Below are positions 39,529 through 48,442 of a DNA stretch of 64,000 bases, in pieces. The stretch covers positions 26,048-90,047 of the forward strand of contig DCIK01000028.1 of the NCBI GenBank assembly GCA_002315975.1, given 5' to 3'. Under the pieces are notes generated by a model. It did not search any database. It saw only the letters and a program-made list of their open reading frames with translations, and had not been told where the DNA came from. Every line of letters begins with the position of its first letter. Position 1 is the first letter of the stretch. The DNA comes from Clostridiales bacterium UBA1728 (GTDB lineage: Bacteria > Bacillota > Clostridia > Oscillospirales > Oscillospiraceae). The position numbers and the translations under genes are program-made.

Positions 39529-42105
39529 TCAGCCCAGATCCCGCTTCAGCTCATAGAGGAGGTTCAACGCCTCCAGCGGGGTGGTGGTGTTCAGGTCCAG
39601 CTCCCGGAGTCTTTTGGCGATGGCATCGCCGCCCACATCCAGCAGGCTCACCTGCGTCTCCTCCTCCCGCACGGCAGGGGCGGCAGGGCGGTTCCCGCTC
39701 TCCAGCTCCCGGAGGAAGCCGTTGGCGGCGCGGACGACCCCCTCGGGCACACCCGCCAGCTTGGCCACCTCAATGCCGTAGCTGTCATCGGTGGCACCGG
39801 GGATGATCTTGCGGAGGAACAGCAGCTTACCGCCCTGCTTTTTGGCGGAAATATTATAGTTCCGTACGCCCTCTACGCTGCCCTCCAGCGCGGAGAGCTC
39901 GTGGTAATGGGTGGCAAACATGGTCTTGGCGCCCAGCCTTCGCCTGTCGGCGCAGTACTCCAGCACCGCCCGGGCAATGGCCATGCCGTCATAGGTGGAG
40001 GTGCCCCGGCCGATCTCGTCAAGGATGAGCAGGGAGTCGGCGGTGGCATTGCGGAGGATGGCGGCCACCTCGTTCATCTCCACCATAAAGGTGGACTGAC
40101 CGCCGGAGAGGTCATCGCTGGCACCGATGCGGGTAAACACCCTGTCCACCACGCCGATGCGGGCGGATTTGGCGGGCACGAAGCTGCCCATCTGCGCCAT
40201 GAGCACGATGAGCGCCGTCTGGCGCATATAGGTGGACTTACCGGCCATATTGGGGCCGGTGATAATGGCAAGGCGGTCGTCGCCGTCGTTGAGCAGGGTG
40301 TCGTTGGGCACAAAGAGCGTGTCCCTCTGCATATCCTCCACCACCGGGTGGCGACCCTCGCGGATTTCCAGCGTACGGCTCAGCTCCACCTCCGGCTTCA
40401 CATAGCCGTTGCGGACGGCCACCTCGGCGAGGGTAGCATATACATCCAGCTCCGCCACCGCCTGGGCTGCGGCCTGCACCGCATCCACCTTTTCGGCAAC
40501 CCGGCGCAGCACATCCATAAAGAGCTCGTACTCCAGCTTCACCAGCCTATCCCTGGCGCCCACAATGTCCTCCTCCAGCTTCTTGAGCTCGGGAGTGAAG
40601 TAGCGCTCGGCGTTGACCAGCGTCTGCTTGCGGATATATTCTGCGGGCAGCTCCACCGCTCCCGCGGAGTTGGGCACATCGATATAGTAGCCGAAAACCT
40701 TGTTGTAGCCCACCTTGAGCTTTTTGATGCCGGTGCGCTCCCGCTCCCGGACCTCCAGCTCCGCCACCATGGCGCTGCCGCCCTTCTCCAAAGCCCGAAG
40801 CCGATCGGCCTCCTCGCTGTAGCCGGTGCGGAGGATGCCGCCCTCCCGGACGGAGAAGGGGGGCTCGTCGCAGACGGCGCGGCGCAGCAGGTTGTGGAGC
40901 TCAATGAGCGGGTCTGTACCGCCCAGCTCCCGGAGGGCGGCTGCCTTATAGCCTCCCAGACGGGCGAAGAGCTCCGGCAGAACGGAGAGATAATTGCCCA
41001 TGGAGAGCATATCCCGGCCGTTGGCGCTGCCGTACACCGCCCGGGCGCAGAGCCGCTGCATATCCCCCACGGATTTAAGGAGCACGCGCAGCTCCTGCCG
41101 CCCCACATTGTCGTTATAAAGCTCCTCCACCGCGCCCAGCCGCTTGCGGATGGCAACGGCAGAGAGGAGAGGCCGCTCCACCCAGGCGCGGAGCAGCCGT
41201 CCGCCCATGGGGGTCATGGTCTTGTCCAGCACGCCTAAGAGGCTGCCCTTTTTCTCGCCGGTACGCTGGTTGAAGGTGAGCTCCAGAGAGTGAAGCGCAG
41301 AGGTGTCCAGCTCCATGTAGCGTCCGTGGGTGAACACATCCGGTCGGCGAAGCTGGGAGAGCTCGCCCTTCTGAGTCTCCTTCAGGTAGCTTAAAAGTGC
41401 GCCCAGCACCAGCGTGGAGAGGCCGCTGTCCACCGCCTCCGCGCCGTACTGCTTTTCCACCGCTTCCGCCGCGGAGAGCTTGCCGAAGCGTCCGTCATCC
41501 ACCTCGAAGCGAAAGAGCGCGTTCATGAGCAGCTCCCGGATTTCCCGGCACTCGGCGGCCCGCGCATTCATCACCGTCTCCCGGGGACGGAAGCGGGAGA
41601 GCTCGTTGCGCAGATGCAGCGCCGCGTTGCTCTCAAAGGCGGCCACACAGACCTCGCCGGTGGACACATCGCAGAAGCACACCGCCCCCTGTCCGCCGTC
41701 TGTGTACAGGGCGCAGAGATAGTTGCTCTCGCCCTCGTTGAGCATGGAGCTCTCCAGCACGGTGCCCGGGGTGATAATGCGGATCACATCCCGTTTCACC
41801 AGCCCCTTGGTCAGAGCCGGGTCCTCCATCTGCTCACAGACGGCAACCTTATAGCCCTTGGCGATGAGTCTGGCGATATACTGCTCGGCGGCATGGTAGG
41901 GCACACCGCACATGGGAGTCTGCTCCTCCTCGCTCTTGCCCCGATCCCGGGTGGTAAGAGCTAAGTCCAGCTCCCGGGAGCCCACCACGGCATCGTCGTC
42001 GAACATCTCGTAGAAGTCGCCCAGACGGAAAAAGAGCAGGCAGTCGGCGTGCTGGGCCTTGATGGCATTATACTGCGCCTTCATGGGCGTGTTTTCAGCA
42101 GGCAT
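39529..42105 (-). CDS. mutS: DNA mismatch repair protein MutS
   Basis: 858 residues. Recognises mismatches and recruits MutL. Start ATG 42105 has GGAGG at ideal spacing. N-terminal mismatch domain with the phenylalanine wedge in LFFRLGDFYEMFDDDA (GDFYEMF); connector, core and clamp helices; ATPase with Walker A TGPNMAGKSTYMRQ (~618-631), DDLSGGQSTFMVEM, and Walker B LLILDEIGRGTSTYDG. The C terminus keeps the extension to the tetramer/clamp region (LRELDLNTTTPLEALNLLYE). Neighbours are miaB and, divergently, mutL, a frequent clostridial grouping. Confidence 0.97.
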   Translation of the reverse strand: MPAENTPMKAQYNAIKAQHADCLLFFRLGDFYEMFDDDAVVGSRELDLALTTRDRGKSEEEQTPMCGVPYHAAEQYIARLIAKGYKVAVCEQMEDPALTKGLVKRDVIRIITPGTVLESSMLNEGESNYLCALYTDGGQGAVCFCDVSTGEVCVAAFESNAALHLRNELSRFRPRETVMNARAAECREIRELLMNALFRFEVDDGRFGKLSAAEAVEKQYGAEAVDSGLSTLVLGALLSYLKETQKGELSQLRRPDVFTHGRYMELDTSALHSLELTFNQRTGEKKGSLLGVLDKTMTPMGGRLLRAWVERPLLSAVAIRKRLGAVEELYNDNVGRQELRVLLKSVGDMQRLCARAVYGSANGRDMLSMGNYLSVLPELFARLGGYKAAALRELGGTDPLIELHNLLRRAVCDEPPFSVREGGILRTGYSEEADRLRALEKGGSAMVAELEVRERERTGIKKLKVGYNKVFGYYIDVPNSAGAVELPAEYIRKQTLVNAERYFTPELKKLEEDIVGARDRLVKLEYELFMDVLRRVAEKVDAVQAAAQAVAELDVYATLAEVAVRNGYVKPEVELSRTLEIREGRHPVVEDMQRDTLFVPNDTLLNDGDDRLAIITGPNMAGKSTYMRQTALIVLMAQMGSFVPAKSARIGVVDRVFTRIGASDDLSGGQSTFMVEMNEVAAILRNATADSLLILDEIGRGTSTYDGMAIARAVLEYCADRRRLGAKTMFATHYHELSALEGSVEGVRNYNISAKKQGGKLLFLRKIIPGATDDSYGIEVAKLAGVPEGVVRAANGFLRELESGNRPAAPAVREEETQVSLLDVGGDAIAKRLRELDLNTTTPLEALNLLYELKRDLG

Positions 42106-42146
42106 GATGATCCTCCGCGTTTTTCTATTGGGACTGTGTGATGAGT

Positions 42147-42391
42147 CTGTCATTGCGTTGAAAGTGGTACTGGAACCTTTCTTGGCTCCCTCTGATGAGG
42201 GAGCTGTCGAGCGAAGCGAGACTGAGGGAGAGACCGTCTACGGAAGCACTCAAAAGCACCGCTCTCCCTCAGCCCCAGTGTGCGCACTGGGGCAGCTCCC
42301 TCGCAGAGGGAGCCTTAGGGCTTTCGTTCTTTGCGGTGAATTCCTCCATCTCGATTGCCACATCACAGCATGGACCGGTTCGCAATGACAG
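42147..42391. repeat. Family C repeat interrupted by a family A element
   Basis: Left end CTGTCATTGCG (42147-42157) and right end CGCAATGACAG (42381-42391) match the complete family C copy at 14190, with CGATTGCCAC remaining inside the right half. Family A copy A6 (42184-42314) sits within it. Nothing else is seen in the 310-bp gap between miaB and mutS. Confidence 0.75.
42184..42314. repeat. Family A hairpin repeat, copy A6 (nested in family C)
   Basis: Ends GGCTCCCTCTGATGAGGGAG and CTCCCTCGCAGAGGGAGCC; internal hairpin CCCCAGTG-TGCG-CACTGGGG and the TCGAGCGAAGCGAGA block. Confidence 0.85.
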
Positions 42392-42415
42392 GGACTGTTT
42401 TACAAGCCCTGTCTC

Positions 42416-43843
42416 TTATTTCGCCTCGCCGAACAGCGAGTACATATTATTTCCGGTGATGTGCACATCCCGGTACTCTCCGATGAGTGATCCGTCGCCC
42501 ATGAGGTGCACCAGCCGTCCGCCCTCGGTTCTGGCCGTCAGCTCGCCGGGGGTATTGGGCGAAGTGCCGTCGATGAGCACCCGGTAATCCCTGCCCACGC
42601 AGGAGGCATGGCGGCTCTCGCTGAGGGCATTGGCCAGCGCCACAAGGCGGTCAAAGCGGTTCTGAATCTCCTCGCGGGAGGCGTTGTCGGGCAGCTCGGC
42701 GGCCCTGGTGCCCGGACGGCGGGAGTAGATAAAGGTGAACATGGAGTCGTACTCCACCTGCCGCACCAGCTCCAGCGTTTGCAGGAAATCCTCCTCGGTC
42801 TCGCCGGGGAAACCCACGATCATATCAGTGGTGATGCAAAGCCCGGGGATGAGCCGTTTGGCGCTCTCCACCTTGCGGAGATAATCCTCGGCGGTGTAGT
42901 GGCGGTTCATGGCCTTCAAAATCGCCGTGGAGCCGGACTGCACGGGCAGGTGCAGCTGGGGCATGACCTTGCTCTCCGTGCCCATGACCTCAAAGAGCTT
43001 GTCCGTAGCGTCCTTGGGATGGCTGGTCATAAAACGGAGGCGGTAGTCTCCGTCAAACTGCGCCGCAGCCCGGAGCAGGTCTGCGAAGTCCATGTTGCCC
43101 TCCAGATCGTTGCCGTAGGAGTTCACATTCTGACCCAGCAGGGTGATGTCCTTATACCCGGCCTCCACCAGCTCGCGCACCTCGCGCAGCACATCCTCGT
43201 GGCGGCGGGAACGCTCCCGACCCCGGACATAGGGCACAATGCAGTAGGTGCAGAAGTTGTTGCAGCCGTTCATGATGGCCAGCCACGCCTTCACGCCCTC
43301 CTGCCGCAGCCGGGGCAGGTCCTCGGCAATCACGCCGTCGCTGTCCTCGGCGGCAAAAACGCGGCCCTTGTTCCCCGGAAGGCCATGCACTTCCCTTGCC
43401 TTCATGAAGAGCTCCGGGAAGCGCCAGACCTCGTGGGTGCCAAAGCACAGGTCCACCACCTGAAAGCTCTTTTTCACCCGGGAGCGGATTTCCTCCTTCT
43501 GGGCCATGCAGCCGCAGAGAGCCACAATCAGCTCGGGATTGCGCTTTTTATGGTGCACCAGCGCACCCACATTGCCGAACACGCGCATCTCCGCGTGCTC
43601 CCGGATGGCGCAGGTGTTGACCACGATTACATCGGCCTGCTCCTCGTCCTCGGTCATGGCGTAGCCCATGTCCCGAAGCCAGCCCCGGAGAATCTCGCTG
43701 TCGCTCTCGTTCTGCTGACAGCCGTAGGTGTCCACCAGCGCATAGTGCTGCCGCTCCGCATTGAGCGTGGATTTTATCTGTTGGCACAGCAGCCGCTGCT
43801 CGGCAATGCGGCTCTCTTCGATTTCCTGACGAATATATGGCAT
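42416..43843 (-). CDS. miaB: tRNA-2-methylthio-N6-dimethylallyladenosine synthase MiaB
   Basis: 475 residues. Radical-SAM methylthiotransferase acting on i6A37 of tRNA. N-terminal domain with TYGCQQNESDSEIL, NTCAIREHAEMRV and CGCMAQKEE supplying the auxiliary cluster Cys; radical-SAM triad in NGCNNFCTYCIVPYVRGRER (~193-212); TRAM domain at the end (VLIDGTSPNTPGELTARTEG). A ~35-residue N-terminal leader precedes the domain, normal in Firmicutes. Ribosome-binding site AAGGAG. Located upstream of mutS on the same strand with a repeat-filled gap. Confidence 0.97.
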   Translation of the reverse strand: MPYIRQEIEESRIAEQRLLCQQIKSTLNAERQHYALVDTYGCQQNESDSEILRGWLRDMGYAMTEDEEQADVIVVNTCAIREHAEMRVFGNVGALVHHKKRNPELIVALCGCMAQKEEIRSRVKKSFQVVDLCFGTHEVWRFPELFMKAREVHGLPGNKGRVFAAEDSDGVIAEDLPRLRQEGVKAWLAIMNGCNNFCTYCIVPYVRGRERSRRHEDVLREVRELVEAGYKDITLLGQNVNSYGNDLEGNMDFADLLRAAAQFDGDYRLRFMTSHPKDATDKLFEVMGTESKVMPQLHLPVQSGSTAILKAMNRHYTAEDYLRKVESAKRLIPGLCITTDMIVGFPGETEEDFLQTLELVRQVEYDSMFTFIYSRRPGTRAAELPDNASREEIQNRFDRLVALANALSESRHASCVGRDYRVLIDGTSPNTPGELTARTEGGRLVHLMGDGSLIGEYRDVHITGNNMYSLFGEAK

Positions 43844-43876
43844 AATATGAGTCTCCTTATGAACAATGCGTTTTTT

Positions 43877-44006
43877 GGCTCCCTCAGATGAGGGAGCTGG
43901 CTCGCGCAGCGAGACTGAGGGAGGGACAGGTTTCTGACAATCTTCCGTAGACGCTCTCTCCCTCAGTCAGCGGCAAGCCGCTGACAGCTCCCTCACAGAG
44001 GGAGCC
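43877..44006. repeat. Family A hairpin repeat, copy A7
   Basis: Ends GGCTCCCTCAGATGAGGGAG and CTCCCTCACAGAGGGAGCC; internal CTCGC-GCA-GCGAG; right-hand hairpin here is GTCAGCGGC-AA-GCCGCTGAC instead of the CCCCAGTG type, so the stem sequence changed with pairing kept. Lies in the divergent miaB-mutL gap. Confidence 0.85.
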
Positions 44007-44098
44007 TTGGAAGCATCCCTGATTTCTGCAACCCGGAAGCCACACAGATTTACAGCTTATCATAGCATTTCCCTCTGGAAATTTCAATCGCTTTGCGC

Positions 44099-44104
44099 TA
44101 TAAT
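44099..44104 (+). promoter_or_regulatory. Candidate -10 box for mutL
   Basis: TATAAT 35 bp before the mutL ATG; TGGAAA 17 bp upstream is only a moderate -35 match. Confidence 0.45.
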
Positions 44105-44138
44105 GGAGCATAGAAATTTAGCCCCTCGGAGGTGGCCT

Positions 44139-46088
44139 ATGCCGCAGATTAACATACTCTCCGCCCATGTGGCGGATCTCATCGCCGCCGGTGAGGTGGT
44201 GGAAAAGCCCGCCAACGCCGTCAAGGAGCTGCTGGAGAACGCCTTTGATGCCCATGCCCGCAGCGTCACCGTGGATATCCGGGGCGGTGGACGGGAGTGC
44301 ATCCGCATCAGCGACGACGGTGCAGGCATGAGCAGCGAGGATGCGGGCATCTGCTGTCTGCGCCACGCCACCAGCAAGCTCGCCGACGAAAAGGGGCTGG
44401 AGGCCATCGGCACCATGGGCTTCCGGGGTGAGGCGCTGGCCGCCATCTCCAGCGTGAGCCGCATGGTTCTCACCACCCGGCAGCAGGGCGCTCCTACGGG
44501 CACCCGCGTGGTTCTCACCGCCGGGGAGATCGATGATATGGGTGAGATCGGCTGCCGGGAGGGCACCACCATCGAGGTCAGGGACCTCTTTTACAACACC
44601 CCCGCCCGCCTGAAATTCCTCGGCACCGACCGCGCCGAGGGGCAGACCTGCGTGCAGACCGCTCTCCGCTCCGCTCTGGGTCGTCCGGAGATTTCCGTCC
44701 GCTGCCTGAAGGACGGGGTGGAGCAGTTCTTCACCCCCGGTGACGGGAAAATCGAGAGCTGCGTCTACGCCCTGCTGGGGCGGGAGCTGGCGCTGGACTT
44801 TCTCAGCGTGGACAGTGAGGGCGAGGGCATTGCCTGCCGGGGCTTCGTCTCCGCGCCGGAGCACTGCCGGGGCAACCGGACGGCGCAGTACTTCTTCTGC
44901 AACGGTCGTCCCATCCGCTCCCAGAAGCTCTCCGCTGCACTGGAGCAGGCCTATAAAAACAGCGCCATGGTTGGAAAATTCCCCGCCTGTGTGCTCTACC
45001 TTAGTCTCAACCCCAACGCCGTGGATGTGAACGTGCACCCCACCAAGTCCGAGGTGCGCTTTGCCGACGAGAAGGCCGCCTTCGATGCGGTCTACTACGG
45101 TGCTCTCACCGCCCTCTCCAGAGAGGACAAGCTCACCGTGCCCGGCTATGTGCCGAAAAGCACCGCCCCCGCTTTTGCGCGGAGCGATGATATGCGGCAA
45201 GCCCCTTCCGGAGATAAACCTGTCATTGCGAGGAGCGAAGCGACACGGCAATCCGTCTCCTCGTCCCCGAAGGCAGACTTCTTCCAGTCCATGAGCGCCT
45301 CCGAGTTCCGCGCCAGAGCCTCCGGCTGGGAGAAGCCCATGCGGCAGGAAAGTCTCTGGACACCCGCTCCCAAGGGCAGCTATAAGCCCGCGGAAACGGC
45401 TGTTCTCCATGACAGCGGCGGCAGCTACAGCGCCCCCCTGCGCCCTGTGGAGCCCCGGAAAATCGCCGTGGCCACCATTGAGCAGGAGGAGCAGAGCACG
45501 CTGGAGCCGGGCTTTGCCGAGGAGCCTATCCGCTACATCGGCGAGTGCATGAAGCTCTATATCCTGCTGGAGCAGGGAGACAAGCTTATTGTGGTGGACA
45601 AGCACGCCGCCCACGAGCGGGCCCTGTTCGATAAAATCCGCCTCTGGGAGCAGCCGCTGATGGCCCAGGAGCTGCTGCTGAGCGTCAGCGTGGCGGTGGA
45701 TGCCGAGGCGCTGGAGCTGTGGGAGGCCAACAAAGAGGTCTTTACCCATCTGGGCTTCGAGGCTGAGGAGTTCGGCGAAAACGCCCTCCTGCTGCGCACC
45801 GTGCCCGCGGATGTGGACGCAGCCGCGGCGGGAGCACTCTTTGAGGAGCTGCTGGAAAAGCTCCGGGAGGGGCGCAGTCTCAGCCTGAAGGATGTGCGGG
45901 AGCGGCTCTCTGAAACGGTAGCCTGCAAGGCCGCCATCAAGTCCGGCTATGTCAGCGATCCCGAGGAGCTGAAGGCCCTTGCCGGGCGGGTTCTCAGCGG
46001 CGAGCTGAAATACTGCCCCCACGGCCGCCCCGTGGCCTTCGTGCTGACCAGACAGGAGCTGGACAGGCGCTTTGAGCGGATACAGTAA
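44139..46088 (+). CDS. mutL: DNA mismatch repair protein MutL (linker carries a repeat-derived peptide)
   Basis: 649 residues from ATG 44139 (ribosome-binding site CGGAGGTGG). GHKL ATPase: ELLENAFDAHA (~25-35), ISDDGAGM, GFRGEALAAISSV, TTIEVRDLFYNTPARLKFL; the dimerisation/endonuclease half starts near residue 465 (IRYIGECMKLYILLEQGDKL) with DKHAAHERALFDK and the late CKAAIKSGY...CPHGRPV motifs of endonuclease-type MutL. Residues ~361-375 read PVIARSEATRQSVSS, the translation of a family C repeat end at ~45220-45262. It is in frame, in the naturally variable linker, so function is probably kept. Confidence 0.96.
   Translation: MPQINILSAHVADLIAAGEVVEKPANAVKELLENAFDAHARSVTVDIRGGGRECIRISDDGAGMSSEDAGICCLRHATSKLADEKGLEAIGTMGFRGEALAAISSVSRMVLTTRQQGAPTGTRVVLTAGEIDDMGEIGCREGTTIEVRDLFYNTPARLKFLGTDRAEGQTCVQTALRSALGRPEISVRCLKDGVEQFFTPGDGKIESCVYALLGRELALDFLSVDSEGEGIACRGFVSAPEHCRGNRTAQYFFCNGRPIRSQKLSAALEQAYKNSAMVGKFPACVLYLSLNPNAVDVNVHPTKSEVRFADEKAAFDAVYYGALTALSREDKLTVPGYVPKSTAPAFARSDDMRQAPSGDKPVIARSEATRQSVSSSPKADFFQSMSASEFRARASGWEKPMRQESLWTPAPKGSYKPAETAVLHDSGGSYSAPLRPVEPRKIAVATIEQEEQSTLEPGFAEEPIRYIGECMKLYILLEQGDKLIVVDKHAAHERALFDKIRLWEQPLMAQELLLSVSVAVDAEALELWEANKEVFTHLGFEAEEFGENALLLRTVPADVDAAAAGALFEELLEKLREGRSLSLKDVRERLSETVACKAAIKSGYVSDPEELKALAGRVLSGELKYCPHGRPVAFVLTRQELDRRFERIQ
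45220..45262. repeat. Family C repeat fragment inside mutL coding sequence
   Basis: CCTGTCATTGCGAGGAGCG and AAGCGACACGGCAATCCGTC: one end of the CTGTCATTGCGAG repeat with its inner GGCAATCCGT block, as at 14201-14240. Encodes VIARSEATRQS in the MutL linker. Confidence 0.85.
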
Positions 46089-46227
46089 AAGGGGAAAGGG
46101 CTATGTTCATAGCAGCGATTTTCACAATTATGTGCTTTCGTTACTTCACACTGCCCTTTTGTTGCGCACAATCCCCTTGCCTTCCCTTTCGGCGCAGCCG
46201 ATGGGGAAGAGAGGGAATCGTTCTGTT

Positions 46228-46279
46228 CCCCCTCAGCCGCTTTGCGGCAGCTCCCCCATTGCTTCGCAACAGGGGAGCC
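46228..46279. repeat. Partial family A repeat, copy A8
   Basis: CCCCCTCAGCCGC-TTT-GCGGC, then AGCTCCCCCATTGC and GCAACAGGGGAGCC: right half of the A2-type element. A degraded left half (CTTCCCTTTCGGC...GATGGGGAAG, ~46180-46209) may belong to it. Confidence 0.65.
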
Positions 46280-46314
46280 AAGAGGGTTCTGCTTAATTCT
46301 TTTTCCGGCGAAGT

Positions 46315-46347
46315 AAAACTGCCGACACGAAAGTGTCGGCAGTTTTG
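46315..46347. terminator. Bidirectional terminator between mutL and the SH3-like gene
   Basis: AAAACTGCCGACAC-GAAA-GTGTCGGCAGTTTT: 14-bp perfect stem with a GAAA tetraloop and A/T tracts on both sides, between convergent genes. Confidence 0.85.
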
Positions 46348-46352
46348 TTATT

Positions 46353-47156
46353 TTATCCGTTAATCGTGGGGGCTTCCGCCACGGGCAGGGTGTCGTCAGC
46401 GAGAGCGGGGGTGGGCACCGCGGCGGCGTCGGCCGCGGGAGTGCTCACGGGGGTGGGCGTGGAGACCGTGACGCTGACAAAGGGGATCACCGTAACGCCC
46501 TTGGGCGGCTCGTTGCTCAGCAGCTTGCTGGACACCCAGCCGAAGTTGCCCTTGGGATCCTGCACAAAGCGCATATTGCCGGAGGCGGCGTAGACCATAA
46601 CCTCGCTGCCGCACTTGATCTGGCAGATGATGTTATCAATGTCGGTACGGATGCCGCTGCGCAGGTTCAGACCCAGCGTAGCCGTGACATAGAGCTTACC
46701 GGGGGAGCCGTACCACTCATCGTCCTTAGGCCGTCTGGTAATCTTGGCCATGTTCGCCTCGGTGAGCCAGGAGGGCAGACCGCCGGCAGTGACCACAACG
46801 GGTTCAGGCGTGGCCGTGGGAACGGGCGTGGGTTCAGGCGTGGCTGTGGGAACAGGCGTGGTCTCCACGCCGGGGGTGGGGATGCTCACGGTCTCGGAGG
46901 GAACCGTTGCGGCAGGCGCCGTTTCAACAGGAGCCTCCCACTTCACGCTCTCGGCAGCCGTCAGCTTGGTCTGAAGGCTCTCCACCTCGCTGTTGGCAGC
47001 GCGGAGCTTGCCGGTAAGCAGCACACAAAGCACCGTAAGGGCAATGAGAAGAACGCCCAGAATCAGCAGAAAGGTGGTCTTGGAGCCGTTTCCCTTCGCC
47101 TTGGGCTCTTCCTCATACTCGTAATCGTAATCATCGTCATATTTTTTTCTGGCCAT
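46353..47156 (-). CDS. Membrane-anchored SH3-like (SH3b) domain protein
   Basis: 267 residues. Cytoplasmic acidic/Tyr-rich N terminus (YDDDYDYEYEEEPKAKG), one membrane helix (~28-48), a short coiled part, a Thr/Pro/Val-rich stalk with near-repeats of PVPTATPEP, then an SH3b-like domain ~150-220: LGLNLRSGIRTDIDNIICQI, GSEVMVYAASGN and GNFGWVSSKLLS. SH3b domains bind wall peptides. A second Pro/Thr-rich tail ends the chain. Own promoter at 47186-47214; the function is otherwise unknown. Confidence 0.8.
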   Translation of the reverse strand: MARKKYDDDYDYEYEEEPKAKGNGSKTTFLLILGVLLIALTVLCVLLTGKLRAANSEVESLQTKLTAAESVKWEAPVETAPAATVPSETVSIPTPGVETTPVPTATPEPTPVPTATPEPVVVTAGGLPSWLTEANMAKITRRPKDDEWYGSPGKLYVTATLGLNLRSGIRTDIDNIICQIKCGSEVMVYAASGNMRFVQDPKGNFGWVSSKLLSNEPPKGVTVIPFVSVTVSTPTPVSTPAADAAAVPTPALADDTLPVAEAPTING

Positions 47157-47185
47157 GGTCGAAACCTCCTGATTGGGGTTTTTAT

Positions 47186-47214
47186 ATTCTATATTAAAGT
47201 TCTGCCATTGTCAA
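47186..47214 (-). promoter_or_regulatory. Sigma-A promoter for the SH3-like gene
   Basis: Reverse strand TTGACA (47214-47209), 17-bp spacer, TAGAAT (47191-47186); starts 10 bp past the ACT-gene stop. Confidence 0.75.
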
Positions 47215-47223
47215 GCATAAAGC

Positions 47224-47661
47224 TCAACCGGCCATAACCTCGGCCTTCAGAACGCCGTTGGCATCCCGAAGCTTGCGGAGCAGACTGTCCATGTCGGTAT
47301 ACATCCCGGAGGTCTCTGCCGAAATGGTCACATTGGCAGCACCGTTTACGGGAATGCTCTGGTTAATGGTCAGGATGTTGACGCCGCACTCGGCAAAGGT
47401 GCCCAGAACCGATGAAAGCACACCAGGCTTATCCCGCAGCAGCACATGGAAGGTAAGAATGTGACCCCGCTTCATATCCTGAAAGGGAGAAATAGCATCT
47501 TTATATTTATAGAACGCGCTGCGGCTGATGCCCACCTGCGCCACGGCCTCGGCCACCGTATCGGCGGCGCCGGTCTGGAGAAGCTCCTTGGCGTCCTCGA
47601 CCTTAAGAAAAATTTCGGGGAGCATATCTCCCTCAACCAGGTAATATTTTGATCTGTTCAT
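47224..47661 (-). CDS. ACT-domain protein (UPF0735/PheB-like)
   Basis: 145 residues. Residues 1-65 contain an HTH-like helix pair (AVAQVGISRSAFYKYKDAIS), and 70-145 an ACT domain (LTFHVLLRDKPGVLSSVLGT, NILTINQSIPVNGAANVTIS). The family is often annotated as a chorismate-mutase-related or amino-acid-sensing regulator; its ligand is not established. Promoter at 47697-47725. Confidence 0.9.
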   Translation of the reverse strand: MNRSKYYLVEGDMLPEIFLKVEDAKELLQTGAADTVAEAVAQVGISRSAFYKYKDAISPFQDMKRGHILTFHVLLRDKPGVLSSVLGTFAECGVNILTINQSIPVNGAANVTISAETSGMYTDMDSLLRKLRDANGVLKAEVMAG

Positions 47662-47696
47662 GGGCTACTCCTTTCAATATGTCCTTTTTCTCGACA

Positions 47697-47725
47697 ATTA
47701 TAGCCCATTCAAAAACAAATGTCCA
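47697..47725 (-). promoter_or_regulatory. Sigma-A promoter for the ACT-domain gene
   Basis: Reverse strand TGGACA (47725-47720), 17-bp spacer, TATAAT (47702-47697). Confidence 0.7.
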
Positions 47726-47776
47726 TAGGAAAAAACAAAATGACGGGAAAATGTTTGCATTCCGCGCACAAAACAG

Positions 47777-47805
47777 CACCGCACTCCATTTCGGGGTGCG
47801 GTGCG
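47777..47805 (-). terminator. Hairpin after the XRE gene
   Basis: GCACCGCACTCC-ATTTCG-GGGTGCGGTGC: long GC-rich stem with one G-T pair, followed on the reverse strand by TGTTTTGTG. The T run is broken, so termination is plausible, not certain. Confidence 0.5.
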
Positions 47806-47892
47806 ACTGTACATCGTTAAAAAAGCGAACAGAAAAGTGAACACAACGGTACTTCCGCTGCGCCCCGTTCATTTTTGAAGGGAGAGCCTCCC

Positions 47893-48228
47893 TTACTTCT
47901 GGGTCATGGAGTCGATCTCAAGAAGGATGTTATACAGCTTCTCACGGTCGGCAGCATTCTTGTGGGAGAGCAGGTCATAGGCCTTCAGGCTGAAATTGCT
48001 CTCGTCACGGCGATCCTCAATCTTTTCAAAGACGCTGGCCATGGGAATGTCCAGAGCCTTGGTGATCTTCTCAAGACTTTCAATGGTAAGGTTCTTTTCT
48101 CCGCGCTCAACCTGGCCGATGTAAGTGGGGTGGAGACCAGCCTTCTCCGCCAACTTCTCCTGACTCAGGCCATTAGAGGTACGATAGCCGCGCAGACGCT
48201 TTCCTACGGTTTTTGCGATATCGCTCAT
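47893..48228 (-). CDS. XRE-family HTH transcriptional regulator
   Basis: 111 residues. Cro/CI-type helix-turn-helix at ~8-62 (LRGYRTSNGLSQEKLAEKAG, HPTYIGQVERGEKNLTIESL) and a short helical C terminus (~75-111). Resembles small SinR-like chromosomal regulators. No operator or phage gene is recognisable nearby. The 214-bp gap upstream (48229-48442) is distinctly AT-rich for this window; it holds a TATAAT on the reverse strand at 48317-48312 without a good -35, and nothing else I recognise. Confidence 0.9.
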   Translation of the reverse strand: MSDIAKTVGKRLRGYRTSNGLSQEKLAEKAGLHPTYIGQVERGEKNLTIESLEKITKALDIPMASVFEKIEDRRDESNFSLKAYDLLSHKNAADREKLYNILLEIDSMTQK

Positions 48229-48442
48229 TTTTTTACACCTCTGAGTTTCCTCTGTATTTATGAATGTACTTCCACTTTCCTCATGTAATACATATCATTC
48301 ACTGATTCTGGATTATATTCTAATTAATTCCGTAAAAGAAGAGATTAGAGATATTCTTTTATTCCTGCTATGCACAAAAGGCATGATAAAGTGAATCGTT
48401 CTGATAATGGTTCCAAAAATTTATGTCCCATTTATCGTACAG

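Noticed and set aside
47893..48228. Toxin-antitoxin pair or phage remnant around the XRE regulator
   Set aside because: No small partner frame, integrase or phage gene flanks it; both neighbours are housekeeping genes.
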